DNA of 39,215 bases from Paenibacillus albidus. GTDB taxonomy: Bacteria; Bacillota; Bacilli; Paenibacillales; Paenibacillaceae. The stretch is from NCBI RefSeq assembly GCF_014644435.1, contig NZ_BMKR01000052.1, forward strand, positions 1 to 39,215, read 5' to 3'. The notes under the pieces were generated by a model. That model made no database searches and had not been told where the DNA came from. It worked only from the letters and a program-made list of their open reading frames with translations. Positions 31,515 to 39,157 of the stretch are shown here, in pieces. The position numbers and the translations under genes were made by a program. Position 1 is the first letter of the stretch. Every line of letters starts with the position of its first letter.

Positions 31515-32123
31515 ATGAAGGAAAGTAGACTTATTAAATCAATAGCAATTTTCGGGCTCGCTATAATGTGGTCAATTCCTGTATACACCGAAAAGGCAGA
31601 AGCATCCACATCAAGTGCAATGGTTCATGGGGAAATCAAAACTAAATATGCTTATACAGGAATGACTATTGACCAAGTAAAAAGTCATATTTCAAAACTG
31701 AATCTGAACTTTGATGATTTGGTTACTCAATCCATCATAACAATTGAGGATGGAGTTGCTGCAATTAATACTAAACTTCCTGATACTGCAGTTGAAATTG
31801 ATAATAAGTTATTCGCTGTAACTGATGGACAATTTATGATTGATGAAGTTGATCCAGGAAAACATACTTTTAAAATATATAACAATGACAAGCTATTAGT
31901 TGAGAAGGACATTACTGTAGAAAGTGGCCATAATTCTTTACCGATAGAGATAGACCTTGATATTACAGCACTTATTTCTAATTTAGAGGACAAAATGCAA
32001 CCCGAGGGAGATCAAATGCAGCATATCACTGAAGATAAATTGTCCATTCATGATGCTATGCTCTTCACATCTCCAGATACACTGGTTACACCGATGTCTG
32101 ATCCAGATTATTGGAATGGATAA
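31515..32123 (+). CDS. Secreted protein, N-terminal part before an in-frame stop
   Basis: 202 residues: a signal peptide (ESRLIKSIAIFGLAIMWSIP, then VYTEKAEA) is followed by a helical stretch and a carboxypeptidase-regulatory-like beta domain (VEIDNKLFAVTDGQFMIDEV, DPGKHTFKIYNNDKLLVEKD). It ends SDPDYWNG-TAA. The same reading frame is open beyond the TAA for another 122 codons, so this is most likely the first half of a 326-codon gene. AAAGGAG precedes the ATG. AT-rich. Family not recognised. Confidence 0.65.
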   Translation: MKESRLIKSIAIFGLAIMWSIPVYTEKAEASTSSAMVHGEIKTKYAYTGMTIDQVKSHISKLNLNFDDLVTQSIITIEDGVAAINTKLPDTAVEIDNKLFAVTDGQFMIDEVDPGKHTFKIYNNDKLLVEKDITVESGHNSLPIEIDLDITALISNLEDKMQPEGDQMQHITEDKLSIHDAMLFTSPDTLVTPMSDPDYWNG

Positions 32124-32492
32124 TACGTTGGGCAGATCTTAGGACAGGGCAATGGTAGGATGCTTTTATTAACTAATCAAGGTCATGTTAGTTGTAATAA
32201 ATCTTATTATGATCAAGGATCTCGATTCCCAAAAAATGATTCCGACTGTGCTCTAGCTGTTTCGTCAGGTTTAATATATTATTCAAATCCAATACTATTT
32301 TCAGCCTATTCTCAAGGGGCATATTGTGTGCAAGAAGCCATGGATTCTGATTTTAATGTTAATCGAGCAAATGTTTATTGTAACAAAACCGCTAAACCGA
32401 ATGCAGCATATACTCATAATTATTTAAATATGGGGTATAACTGCTCCAGTTTTATGTTTTTGGGTGGTGACGAACGCTTAAATAAATTCTAA
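32124..32492 (+). pseudogene. C-terminal half of the split secreted protein
   Basis: In frame with the preceding gene: YVGQILGQGNGRMLLLTNQG, HVSCNKSYYDQGSRFPKND, GAYCVQEAMDSDFNVNRANV, YCNKTAKPNAAYTHNYLNMG, then YNCSSFMF. Five cysteines suggest disulfides in an exported domain. An ATG at 32160 exists but has no ribosome binding site, and a protein starting there would lack a signal peptide. It is therefore either dead sequence or reached only by readthrough. Confidence 0.6.
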
Positions 32493-32584
32493 TTAAAGTA
32501 TTTAAAATAAAGTCTATAGAGTAGATATTTAATATTTAATTGAAGTTTCTGCTCTTTAGACTTTCAAAATCAGGTGGTGAATTT

Positions 32585-33013
32585 ATGAAAAAAAAAATTT
32601 TAGTGGCAGTGGCATTCATATTTTTTCTTTTAGCCCTTTGGTTTGTAATAAGCATCCTGAATAATTTAGATAAATCAGCTACAATGCCTGATACTTACAC
32701 GATAACTTTTGGCTATAATATCAATGACTCTAACTTATCTTTTATTGATTCAGCGGAAGAATTTACAACAAGGGAAAATCTTAAAGCCCAAATATCTTTT
32801 CCCAGTGTACATTTGAAGAGTTCAAAAGGGGTATTTAAGGTGATTAACGTAAGCAGCGGGAAGGTTGTACAGACCTTTAACATGAATATCAACAAAGGCG
32901 TCTCAGGTCAAATGTTTAATTTAGATGCCATTGATTGGCCTTTGGGCACATATGAATGTACCTTTGAAATCGACGGCAAGATCTTATCGAAAAACAACTT
33001 TGTCCTTAAGTAA
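32585..33013 (+). CDS. Membrane-anchored hypothetical protein
   Basis: 142 residues: signal anchor (ILVAVAFIFFLLALWFVISI) then an extracytoplasmic beta-rich domain (TYTITFGYNINDSNLSFIDS, FKVINVSSGKVVQTFNMNIN, GTYECTFEIDGKILSKNNFV). Function unknown. ATG 32585 is preceded by AGGTGGTG. A frame from 32540 lacks a ribosome binding site. It follows the split secreted gene by 92 bp on the same strand and shares its AT-rich composition, so the two may be one acquired unit. Confidence 0.65.
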   Translation: MKKKILVAVAFIFFLLALWFVISILNNLDKSATMPDTYTITFGYNINDSNLSFIDSAEEFTTRENLKAQISFPSVHLKSSKGVFKVINVSSGKVVQTFNMNINKGVSGQMFNLDAIDWPLGTYECTFEIDGKILSKNNFVLK

Positions 33014-33161
33014 TTCACATAAATATCCAGTCCGCGAAGGGAACTCATCCAAGTGTGTTTTTTAAGGATTATAGTCAGCCCCTGTATTGATTCGATAATT
33101 CTTGCAACTTTTCATGCAAAACACACCCCTCGAATAACACTCCATCCATTATCTCATACAA

Positions 33162-33230
33162 AATATGTAATAAAAATGGTGCGAGTCTCCCGTGAATTTC
33201 ATGGGCGCTATACATTCGCACTGTGAAATT
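33162..33230 (-). repeat. Duplicated terminator-like element, copy A
   Basis: Closely similar to 34929-34996, in the same orientation. It starts AATATGTAATAAAAATGG, then GCGAGTCTCCCG, and ends TATACATTCGCAC. On the minus strand the GTGCGA / TCGCAC arms are followed by CATTTTTATTA, so it is a hairpin with a T-tract. No minus-strand gene ends here. The rest of 33014-33370 holds nothing else I can support. Confidence 0.6.
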
Positions 33231-33380
33231 ACAAACATCAGCCCCTCTATTTACCATTCTAAGCTCCGCTTATCCATAGCACAACAAGCAAAACCTCTTG
33301 GGTAGCGGGACAAATATTATTCCACCAACCTCCTCATATTTGTTATGCTGCTTCAGAAACTAAAATTTCTATGTAACCCT

Positions 33381-33406
33381 TGTAACGTAATAGAGTTTAG
33401 TCAGTC
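33381..33406 (+). promoter_or_regulatory. Possible ECF-type promoter of the sigma/anti-sigma operon
   Basis: TGTAAC, 16 nt, AGTC, upstream of the sigma factor start. This resembles the AAC-core -35 and GTC-type -10 of ECF-controlled promoters and would allow autoregulation. A second TGTAAC lies 9 nt upstream. Consensus match only. Confidence 0.35.
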
Positions 33407-33430
33407 TTATAGGTGTGAGGATGTGAGAGC

Positions 33431-33913
33431 GTGACCGATTTTGATGAGATCTATAATCAATATTTTCGTGAGGTTTATTTATTTGTGTATTCTTTGAGCC
33501 GGAATCACTCTCTGGCTGAGGAAGTCACACAGGAGACTTTTTTCAAAGCGCTCAAGAGTATCGACTCCTTCAAAGGCCACTGTAAGCTCAGTGTCTGGCT
33601 ATGCCAAATCGCGAATAACACTTATTTTTCCCATATGGATAAACAAAAGCGATTAGACCCCGAACACACCATTACCGGAGCAAGCGGGGACAATATTGAA
33701 GAAGCTATTCTGAAAAAAGATGATGTCTTTCGAATCCACAAGGCACTGCACCATCTGCATGAACCCTATAAAGAGGTATTCACTCTGAGGGTGTTCGGGG
33801 AGCTGTCATATGCACAGATTAGCCAGTTGTTTGAGAAAAGCGAAAGCTGGGCCAGAGTCACTTTTTACCGTTCTAAACACAAAATCCAGGAGTTGCTGAA
33901 GGAGGAATCATAG
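33431..33913 (+). CDS. ECF-family RNA polymerase sigma factor
   Basis: A 160-residue sigma-70 family protein. Region 2 is in residues 3-75 (DFDEIYNQYFREVYLFVYSL, AEEVTQETFFKALKSIDSFK, LSVWLCQIANNTYFSHMDKQ). Region 4 is in residues 105-155 (ALHHLHEPYKEVFTLRVFGE, LSYAQISQLFEKSESWARVT, FYRSKHKIQELL). No region 3, as expected for ECF factors. It starts at GTG 33431 with GTGAGAG upstream and is followed 2 bp later by its likely anti-sigma. The signal it answers to is unknown. Confidence 0.92.
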   Translation: MTDFDEIYNQYFREVYLFVYSLSRNHSLAEEVTQETFFKALKSIDSFKGHCKLSVWLCQIANNTYFSHMDKQKRLDPEHTITGASGDNIEEAILKKDDVFRIHKALHHLHEPYKEVFTLRVFGELSYAQISQLFEKSESWARVTFYRSKHKIQELLKEES

Positions 33914-33915
33914 GC

Positions 33916-34611
33916 ATGAGCCAAGTTCATGATGATGTTATTCGCGACCTGCTGCCTTTATATGTGGATGACATCTGTAGTCCGGAAACGAGGAAAATAA
34001 TAGAGTTGCATCTTGCTACCTCTCCCGAGTTAAAACAGGAGCTGGACAACTTAAAAACAGATCTCCAAATACCTAGTTCGTCAGCCTACAACAACCGTCA
34101 AGAGGGACAGGCGATCAAGCGCATTGCCACAGTGTGGAATCGCTCGAGATGGATGTCTTTTATAAAAGGGGGAGCTATAGCTACGTTATCCTGCGCAGTC
34201 ATTGCACTTGCGTATGTCGGATTGTTCCGCTGGAATATCGCATCAGTCCCTTCGGATGTCATCGCAATCAGCGATGTCGGCAAGCTCGCCGACGGTAAGA
34301 TCGTGTATCATGTACGTTTGACGGATGGTTACGAATCAAATCAAGCCAATTATTCATATCATGAGGACGGGACCATCTATATTACACCTAAACGACCGAT
34401 TATTAAAAGCAAAGCCAAGCATGAGAGTGCGATTAGCAGATATGACACTATAGATATGTTCGATTATTATTATAAAGAGAGGTTTGGGCAGGACAAACAG
34501 TTTAACACGATCTATTATGGTACTCCAGAGGATCGGGTGCTTGTGTGGGACAAAGACATGAAGGTCCCCCCCGCAAGCGCCAAAGCGGAAGCGGGGTTTG
34601 TTCCTGAGTGA
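33916..34611 (+). CDS. Membrane anti-sigma factor
   Basis: 231 residues. The cytoplasmic N-terminus reads VIRDLLPLYVDDICSPETRK then IIELHLATSPELKQEL, the pattern of anti-sigma zinc-finger (zf-HC2) domains, but the usual HxxxCxxC is reduced to a single Cys. One membrane segment (GGAIATLSCAVIALAYVGLF, residues about 85-104) precedes a 125-residue extracytoplasmic domain rich in Tyr (ANYSYHEDGTIYITPKRPII). By position and layout it should hold the sigma factor until a signal arrives. It starts 2 bp after the sigma stop. Confidence 0.85.
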   Translation: MSQVHDDVIRDLLPLYVDDICSPETRKIIELHLATSPELKQELDNLKTDLQIPSSSAYNNRQEGQAIKRIATVWNRSRWMSFIKGGAIATLSCAVIALAYVGLFRWNIASVPSDVIAISDVGKLADGKIVYHVRLTDGYESNQANYSYHEDGTIYITPKRPIIKSKAKHESAISRYDTIDMFDYYYKERFGQDKQFNTIYYGTPEDRVLVWDKDMKVPPASAKAEAGFVPE

Positions 34612-34708
34612 ATGGGATGAATAGAACGGATGGTGTGCAGCGACGAAATAGCCTCGTACTCAGCTAAAAAATCATTGATTGCAAGCCAAAATAGGCTCGT
34701 CTTGAGTA

Positions 34709-34739
34709 AACACCCCCTTCTATTTGTGAAGGGGGTGTT
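34709..34739. terminator. Strong inverted repeat after the anti-sigma gene
   Basis: Arms AACACCCCCTTC / GAAGGGGGTGTT with a 7-nt loop. T-tracts are poor on the plus strand and short (TTTAC) on the minus strand. Possibly a terminator, possibly a remnant of a repeat element. Confidence 0.45.
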
Positions 34740-34787
34740 GGTGCGGGAAGCGGCGGTAACGATAACTTATCCTTCGGATGCGAGGGT

Positions 34788-34819
34788 GTTTCAAACCACG
34801 GTCCCACACAGGGAGCGAC
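34788..34819 (-). repeat. Isolated type I-C-like CRISPR repeat (copy 2)
   Basis: 32 nt. The minus strand begins GTCGCTCCCTGTGTGGGACC and ends GTGGTTTGAAAC. It matches the general form of type I-C repeats in length, stem and GTGGNTTGAAA end. In the plus direction, a degenerate GGGAAGCGGC lies 66 nt before the equivalent point and may be a decayed second unit. No cas genes in the window. Same orientation as the copy at 31255. Confidence 0.5.
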
Positions 34820-34928
34820 AGCGATAATCACCCATGAAAGGGGTTTCATACCTTTTTACATATCAATAATAGGTTAATATCAGTAACTCCACAATTTAAA
34901 TTTACTTAACCCGCATAGAAACTCCTAT

Positions 34929-34996
34929 AATATGTAATAAAAATGGTGCGAATCTCCCGGGGATTCTATGTGAGCTATACATTCGCACCGCAAATT
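34929..34996 (-). terminator. Duplicated terminator-like element, copy B (terminator of the GTPase gene)
   Basis: On the minus strand GGTGCGAAT / ATTCGCACC arms are followed by ATTTTTATTA, 19 nt beyond the stop of the ribosomal-protection-type GTPase. It closely matches copy A at 33162-33230 including the flanking AATATGTAATAAAAA. Confidence 0.7.
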
Positions 34997-35014
34997 TGGA
35001 CCAGTTAATCCCCC

Positions 35015-36997
35015 TCACCCCTGCAGCGCCTTCCGCACGCTTAGAATATACTTGGCCTGATCCAGCGGGTTCACGCCCCGGCGGGTGCGCTCGGCTGTCA
35101 CCTCGGGCGGGCATAACTCATACCCGGCAAAAAAGGAGGTGAACGTGCTGCGCCCCTTCGTGAAGGAGCTTAAATGAACGGGATAATCGAGCGACGTCGC
35201 CAGCGGCAGACGGCCCTCGATAAGCATCCGGCCGCCTTGCAGCACCGGCGGCTCGAAGGTGCCGCGCATGTGCACCAGGTCGTTCATCACGCGGCCGCCG
35301 TTCTCTTCGGGCACCACGATGCGCACCTGGAGAATCGGCTCCAGCAGCCGGGTCCCTACATTGGCCAGACCCTCCATCAGGCCCATCGGAGTCGCCACGG
35401 CAAAATCCAGCGGATGGGTATGCCACACATGGTGCTGCCCCTCAACCAGCGTTATCTTCAGGTCGGTGACCTCCCAGCCGTACAGGCCCTGCTGGAGCGC
35501 CTCCGGTACACGCCGGGCCGTCTCGTTCTGGTACTGCGGCAGCAAATCCGAGCTGCGCACCACAGATTCATAGGCCAGGCCGCTGCCCGGCGGACCCGGC
35601 TCAATCCGGAAGCGCAGAATAGCCCAGCACGGCTTCGGCATGGTGTAGGCAATAAAGCCCTCGCCAGCGCGTGCAGGCGTCTCTTTGTAGATCACGGACG
35701 GCTGCCCGAAGGACACCGCCAGACCATAGCGCGATTCCAGTACGCTGCTCAATATTTCGAGCTGGATCGGGCCCATGACTTTGATATGCAGCTCCCGTTC
35801 GTCCTGGAGCCACTGGGCATCCAGCAGCGGGTCTTCATCCGCCAGCTCCTGTACGGCACCGATCACCTTATGGTCCTCTGTGCCTTCAGGCCAGAACACC
35901 CGGACGGTCAGGAGTGGCACAGCCAGCTTGGCCTCCTGCGGAATCGCCGCCGGACTGCCCAGCACATCCCCGACCCTGACAGCAGGCAGCCCGTAGACCA
36001 CGGCAATGTCGCCGGCTTCCAGCAGCCCGACATCCTGGGTCTGCCCCCCTTCCACCTTGCGGATCTGGGTCACTTTGCCCTGGAGATCCTGCGTGTAATT
36101 CAGCACCGTGTCCCGGTTGCGGAGTGTCCCTTCATATAGGCGGACAAAAGCCATACGCCCCATGCCCGGGTCCCGCTGGATGTTGTACACAATCCCGGAC
36201 ACAGGACGTTCCGCGCTGCCCCCGGCACGCGGGAAATAATCCACCATGGCGTCCAGCAGCGCCGTAATGCCAAGCCCCTTGGCCGCCACTCCGTAGATAA
36301 GCGGGAACAACGCGGCTGACGCGGCCTGTTTCGCCAGATGTTTTTTCCAATCCGCCAGATCGGTAACCTCTCCCGACATATACGTCTCCAGCAGCGTTTC
36401 ATCCCGCTCGGCGAGCGCTTCCAGCAGTTCGGTCTGTGCAGCGTTATCTGCTCCAGCCTGCCATAAATCCTCGGCCCCTGCATACTCCTGCTCAGTCCCT
36501 AAAGGGTGCTGAACCGGAATGATGTCTGTGGACAGATAGGTGCGTGCCTGCTTCAATACGGCAAACGGATCGGCGCCGGTGCGGTCCATTTTGTTCATAA
36601 AGATCAGGGTCGGAATCCGCAGCTTGCGCAGGGCTCCCCAGATCATCTCGCTCTGGGCCTGCACGCCTTCCACAGCCGACAGAATCAGCACCGCACAATC
36701 CATTACTCGCAGTGAACGCTCCACTTCCGATAGAAAATCGACGTGCCCGGGAGTATCGACCAGATTAATCTGCACGCCTTTCCAGGCAAAAGAAGCCAGT
36801 GCCGCCCGGACCGAGATGCCCCGCTGCTGCTCAATCTCCATGGAATCCGTCAGCGCCGTGCCGGTGTCCACACTGCCCAGCGCCCGAATGCGCCCACTCT
36901 CATATAAAAGATGCTCCGTCGTTGTGGTCTTCCCGGCATCGACATGAGCGAATATCCCTACATTGATCCGTTCTATTCCTTGTTGTTCAGTCATCAT
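35015..36997 (-). CDS. Ribosomal protection-type GTPase (TetM/OtrA/EF-G-like)
   Basis: A 660-residue translational GTPase. All G motifs are visible: AHVDAGKT (17-24), RGIS (59-62), DTPGH (81-85) and NKMD (135-138). EF-G-like domains II to V follow, with IKVMGPIQLEILSSVLESRY in domain III and the domain IV/V region with MRGTFEPPVLQGGRMLIEGR. Tetracycline ribosomal protection proteins are about 640 residues and displace the drug from the 30S A-site. Chromosomal relatives are often uncharacterised translation factors. Resistance is possible but not shown. AGGAGAACAACA precedes the ATG. Confidence 0.88.
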   Translation of the reverse strand: MMTEQQGIERINVGIFAHVDAGKTTTTEHLLYESGRIRALGSVDTGTALTDSMEIEQQRGISVRAALASFAWKGVQINLVDTPGHVDFLSEVERSLRVMDCAVLILSAVEGVQAQSEMIWGALRKLRIPTLIFMNKMDRTGADPFAVLKQARTYLSTDIIPVQHPLGTEQEYAGAEDLWQAGADNAAQTELLEALAERDETLLETYMSGEVTDLADWKKHLAKQAASAALFPLIYGVAAKGLGITALLDAMVDYFPRAGGSAERPVSGIVYNIQRDPGMGRMAFVRLYEGTLRNRDTVLNYTQDLQGKVTQIRKVEGGQTQDVGLLEAGDIAVVYGLPAVRVGDVLGSPAAIPQEAKLAVPLLTVRVFWPEGTEDHKVIGAVQELADEDPLLDAQWLQDERELHIKVMGPIQLEILSSVLESRYGLAVSFGQPSVIYKETPARAGEGFIAYTMPKPCWAILRFRIEPGPPGSGLAYESVVRSSDLLPQYQNETARRVPEALQQGLYGWEVTDLKITLVEGQHHVWHTHPLDFAVATPMGLMEGLANVGTRLLEPILQVRIVVPEENGGRVMNDLVHMRGTFEPPVLQGGRMLIEGRLPLATSLDYPVHLSSFTKGRSTFTSFFAGYELCPPEVTAERTRRGVNPLDQAKYILSVRKALQG

Positions 36998-37153
36998 TGT
37001 TGTTCTCCTGTTCTCCTGTCACAACAGGCTTGGGTTCGCCAGCATTCCCCTTAAGTCTACAGCTTCAAGAAGCCGTATTCTATAGCATAATATCTTCAGC
37101 TGCCAGGCGGCAAATGCGCCATTGGTCCATATCCGGCCTTAGAGTCTTAAGGG

Positions 37154-39142
37154 TTAAAAAGCCCCCGTGCCCCCGCCGTCGCCTCCTCCAGAGCTTCCTC
37201 CAGAGCTCCCGCCTCCATCATAAGAGCTTCCCGAGGAGGACAGCTCCGGCGTAACATAATCCACCAAACGCTGGGTATAGACCAAACCCTCCAACATAAC
37301 CAAATGTCCGGCTGCCACTTCGGCAGAACCCGGCCACCGACGCTGTACAGCCGCCAAATAACGTTTGCCGACATCCAGGGTGAGTGCGAACTCTCCCCAC
37401 CGGACAAATGCTTCTGTGTCAGCGGCGGACCCGGCGGCTCCACCGGAAACCCCGCCTTGGCCCAGCCGTCTCCGCCATAACTTCAGGGCAGAGCGGTAAC
37501 GCATGGCTTCCGCAGACAGCAGATAACGCGGCACCAGCGGCACCAGCACAAGCGTGAGAAAAAGCAGGTATATATAGGCCGTCCCAGCCCGCGTGTCTGC
37601 AAGTCCGGCCACCGTGAGCAGGCAACCTAGAAGGGACAGCAGCATCGGCCATGTTTTCCGGCTATAAATAGTACTGAGGATACCTCCGGCTGTCAGGAGA
37701 ACGGCCGCAACCCCGTAGCCCCATCCCCCTGCGCCTTCTTCCGCCAATAAATAGAGTACAAACAATAAATGAAGCAGAGACAAGCTGCCCCAAATCCAGC
37801 GCAGGTGGGGATTCGGGCGCACATATTCCTGAAAGGGCTTTTCCCCGGAGAGCAAGGCGGCCCATTCTTTGAAATCTTTCTCTAACTGCAGTGCCTTTTT
37901 GCGGTAGCTCCGCCGGTCCTTCCCCGACTTCCGCTCTTTCGGCGTGGGACCGGCAATAGTTTCCGGGGAGAATTGCTTGCCATAGCTGCGAAAAAACCGC
38001 TTTACCAAAAAGAGGTCCATCTTGTTCAAAAACCGCCGCTGTCCCTGAAAGATGAATTTGGGCAGCCGGTCCGGCCCGTTGTCATCCTGGCGGAAACGCA
38101 CCGGAGCTGTCCCCTCTTCCATAACCGCCAGACCGCGCTGCCGCAGCGAGAACACCCCGGCGAAGAGATCCCGCTTCTTGAGCCGGCCTCTGCGGTATAT
38201 ATAGGCAGCCAGCAGCGGGTCCATGGTCTCAAGTATGGACGGCGGCAGCTCGCCCCGCCGCATTAAAGCCATCATCCGCCGCGGTGACAGAATACGCAGC
38301 ACAAGCATAACAGCAAAGCCGAGGGACAGGAGCCGGGCCGCCTTCTCCACCGGAGCCAAAGCCGCATCCCGTTCAGCCCGGGCCGCTTCCCTTGCTTCTC
38401 TCTCCTGCGCCGCCTTCTCATCCTCCACTTCCTGTGGCACTCCCGTCCCGTTGTATACCGGCGCATCTCCCATCCGTTCCTCCGGAAACGAGATTCTCAT
38501 ATGGGCGGTGCCGTCAGCAGCCAGACGTTCATTGGCATAATGCAGCGTCAGCGGGCTGCCGGAAGAGGCATCCGGCTTCAGCATCACCACTTCTCCGCCA
38601 CCTGCAGTGTCCAGCAGCTCATAGCCCACACGCCCGCTGTCGCTGTTGCCGCTTCCCGGCAGCAGAATGTCTATCGTGACGTTGCCCAGATCCTTTTGAT
38701 TATGGGTCAGGAAATGCCAGTCCAGCTCGCCCCGGTCCGTGTATCTTACAGCTGCTGCCTTAACTCTGTAGCGGTAATATACCCGCTTTCTTTCGTCTTC
38801 GGATGCCGTATAGGCATAATAGGTATCATTGTCTTGATTGAGCTTAACCGTAAGCCGGTTCAAATTGTCATATGTAAAATCTGCAAATTTCCCGGTTGCA
38901 GGCGGTATGTAGGCTTCAAAATATTCTATTTCCGGATGCCCTGCGGTATCAATGTATCGGGTGGCCCCATTCCAGGAACCCTTAAAGGTATAGGTGAACA
39001 GCTCCTGGACAATTAAATCGCCATCCGGCAGAATCCGGGCCTGGACCTCTACGTTGTCAATCGTATAATCCTTGCCGGGACCGCAGCCAGCAAGCAGCAG
39101 CAACAGCAGCACAATAAAGGGGAGAACAAGCCGTTTTTTCAT
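37154..39142 (-). CDS. DUF2207 family membrane lipoprotein
   Basis: A 662-residue protein. The signal peptide ends in the lipobox LLAGC (Cys20). A DUF2207 extracytoplasmic domain spans about 25-245 (VEVQARILPDGDLIVQELFT, WNGATRYIDTAGHPEIEYFE). It is followed by an Ala/Arg/Glu-rich linker, a membrane segment near 270-285, a soluble domain (LPPSILETMDPLLAAYIYRR, RLKKRDLFAGVFSLRQRGLA), a second membrane cluster near 450-520, and a C-terminal tail of Gly/Ser repeats (SSGSSYDGGGSSGGSSGGGD). Such proteins occur in many Firmicutes without a known role. AAGGAG precedes the ATG. Confidence 0.85.
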   Translation of the reverse strand: MKKRLVLPFIVLLLLLLAGCGPGKDYTIDNVEVQARILPDGDLIVQELFTYTFKGSWNGATRYIDTAGHPEIEYFEAYIPPATGKFADFTYDNLNRLTVKLNQDNDTYYAYTASEDERKRVYYRYRVKAAAVRYTDRGELDWHFLTHNQKDLGNVTIDILLPGSGNSDSGRVGYELLDTAGGGEVVMLKPDASSGSPLTLHYANERLAADGTAHMRISFPEERMGDAPVYNGTGVPQEVEDEKAAQEREAREAARAERDAALAPVEKAARLLSLGFAVMLVLRILSPRRMMALMRRGELPPSILETMDPLLAAYIYRRGRLKKRDLFAGVFSLRQRGLAVMEEGTAPVRFRQDDNGPDRLPKFIFQGQRRFLNKMDLFLVKRFFRSYGKQFSPETIAGPTPKERKSGKDRRSYRKKALQLEKDFKEWAALLSGEKPFQEYVRPNPHLRWIWGSLSLLHLLFVLYLLAEEGAGGWGYGVAAVLLTAGGILSTIYSRKTWPMLLSLLGCLLTVAGLADTRAGTAYIYLLFLTLVLVPLVPRYLLSAEAMRYRSALKLWRRRLGQGGVSGGAAGSAADTEAFVRWGEFALTLDVGKRYLAAVQRRWPGSAEVAAGHLVMLEGLVYTQRLVDYVTPELSSSGSSYDGGGSSGGSSGGGDGGGTGAF

Positions 39143-39157
39143 AGAGTCACTCCTTAT

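Noticed and set aside
32121..32123. Selenocysteine or programmed recoding at the in-frame stop
   Set aside because: The stop is TAA, not TGA, and no recoding hairpin or slippery sequence is visible. Nonsense mutation is simpler.
33075..33257. Small minus-strand protein sharing a VRMYS motif with a frame at 34902-35114
   Set aside because: The similarity is fully explained by a duplicated non-coding terminator-like element. Neither frame has a ribosome binding site.
31255..34819. A true CRISPR array
   Set aside because: Only isolated single units 3.5 kb apart, no regularly spaced repeats and no cas genes. Kept as orphan repeat-like sequences only.
35174..36139. Long plus-strand open frame (321 codons) antisense to the GTPase gene
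   Set aside because: High-GC codon-position shadow of a clearly recognisable gene. No ribosome binding site and no protein-like pattern.
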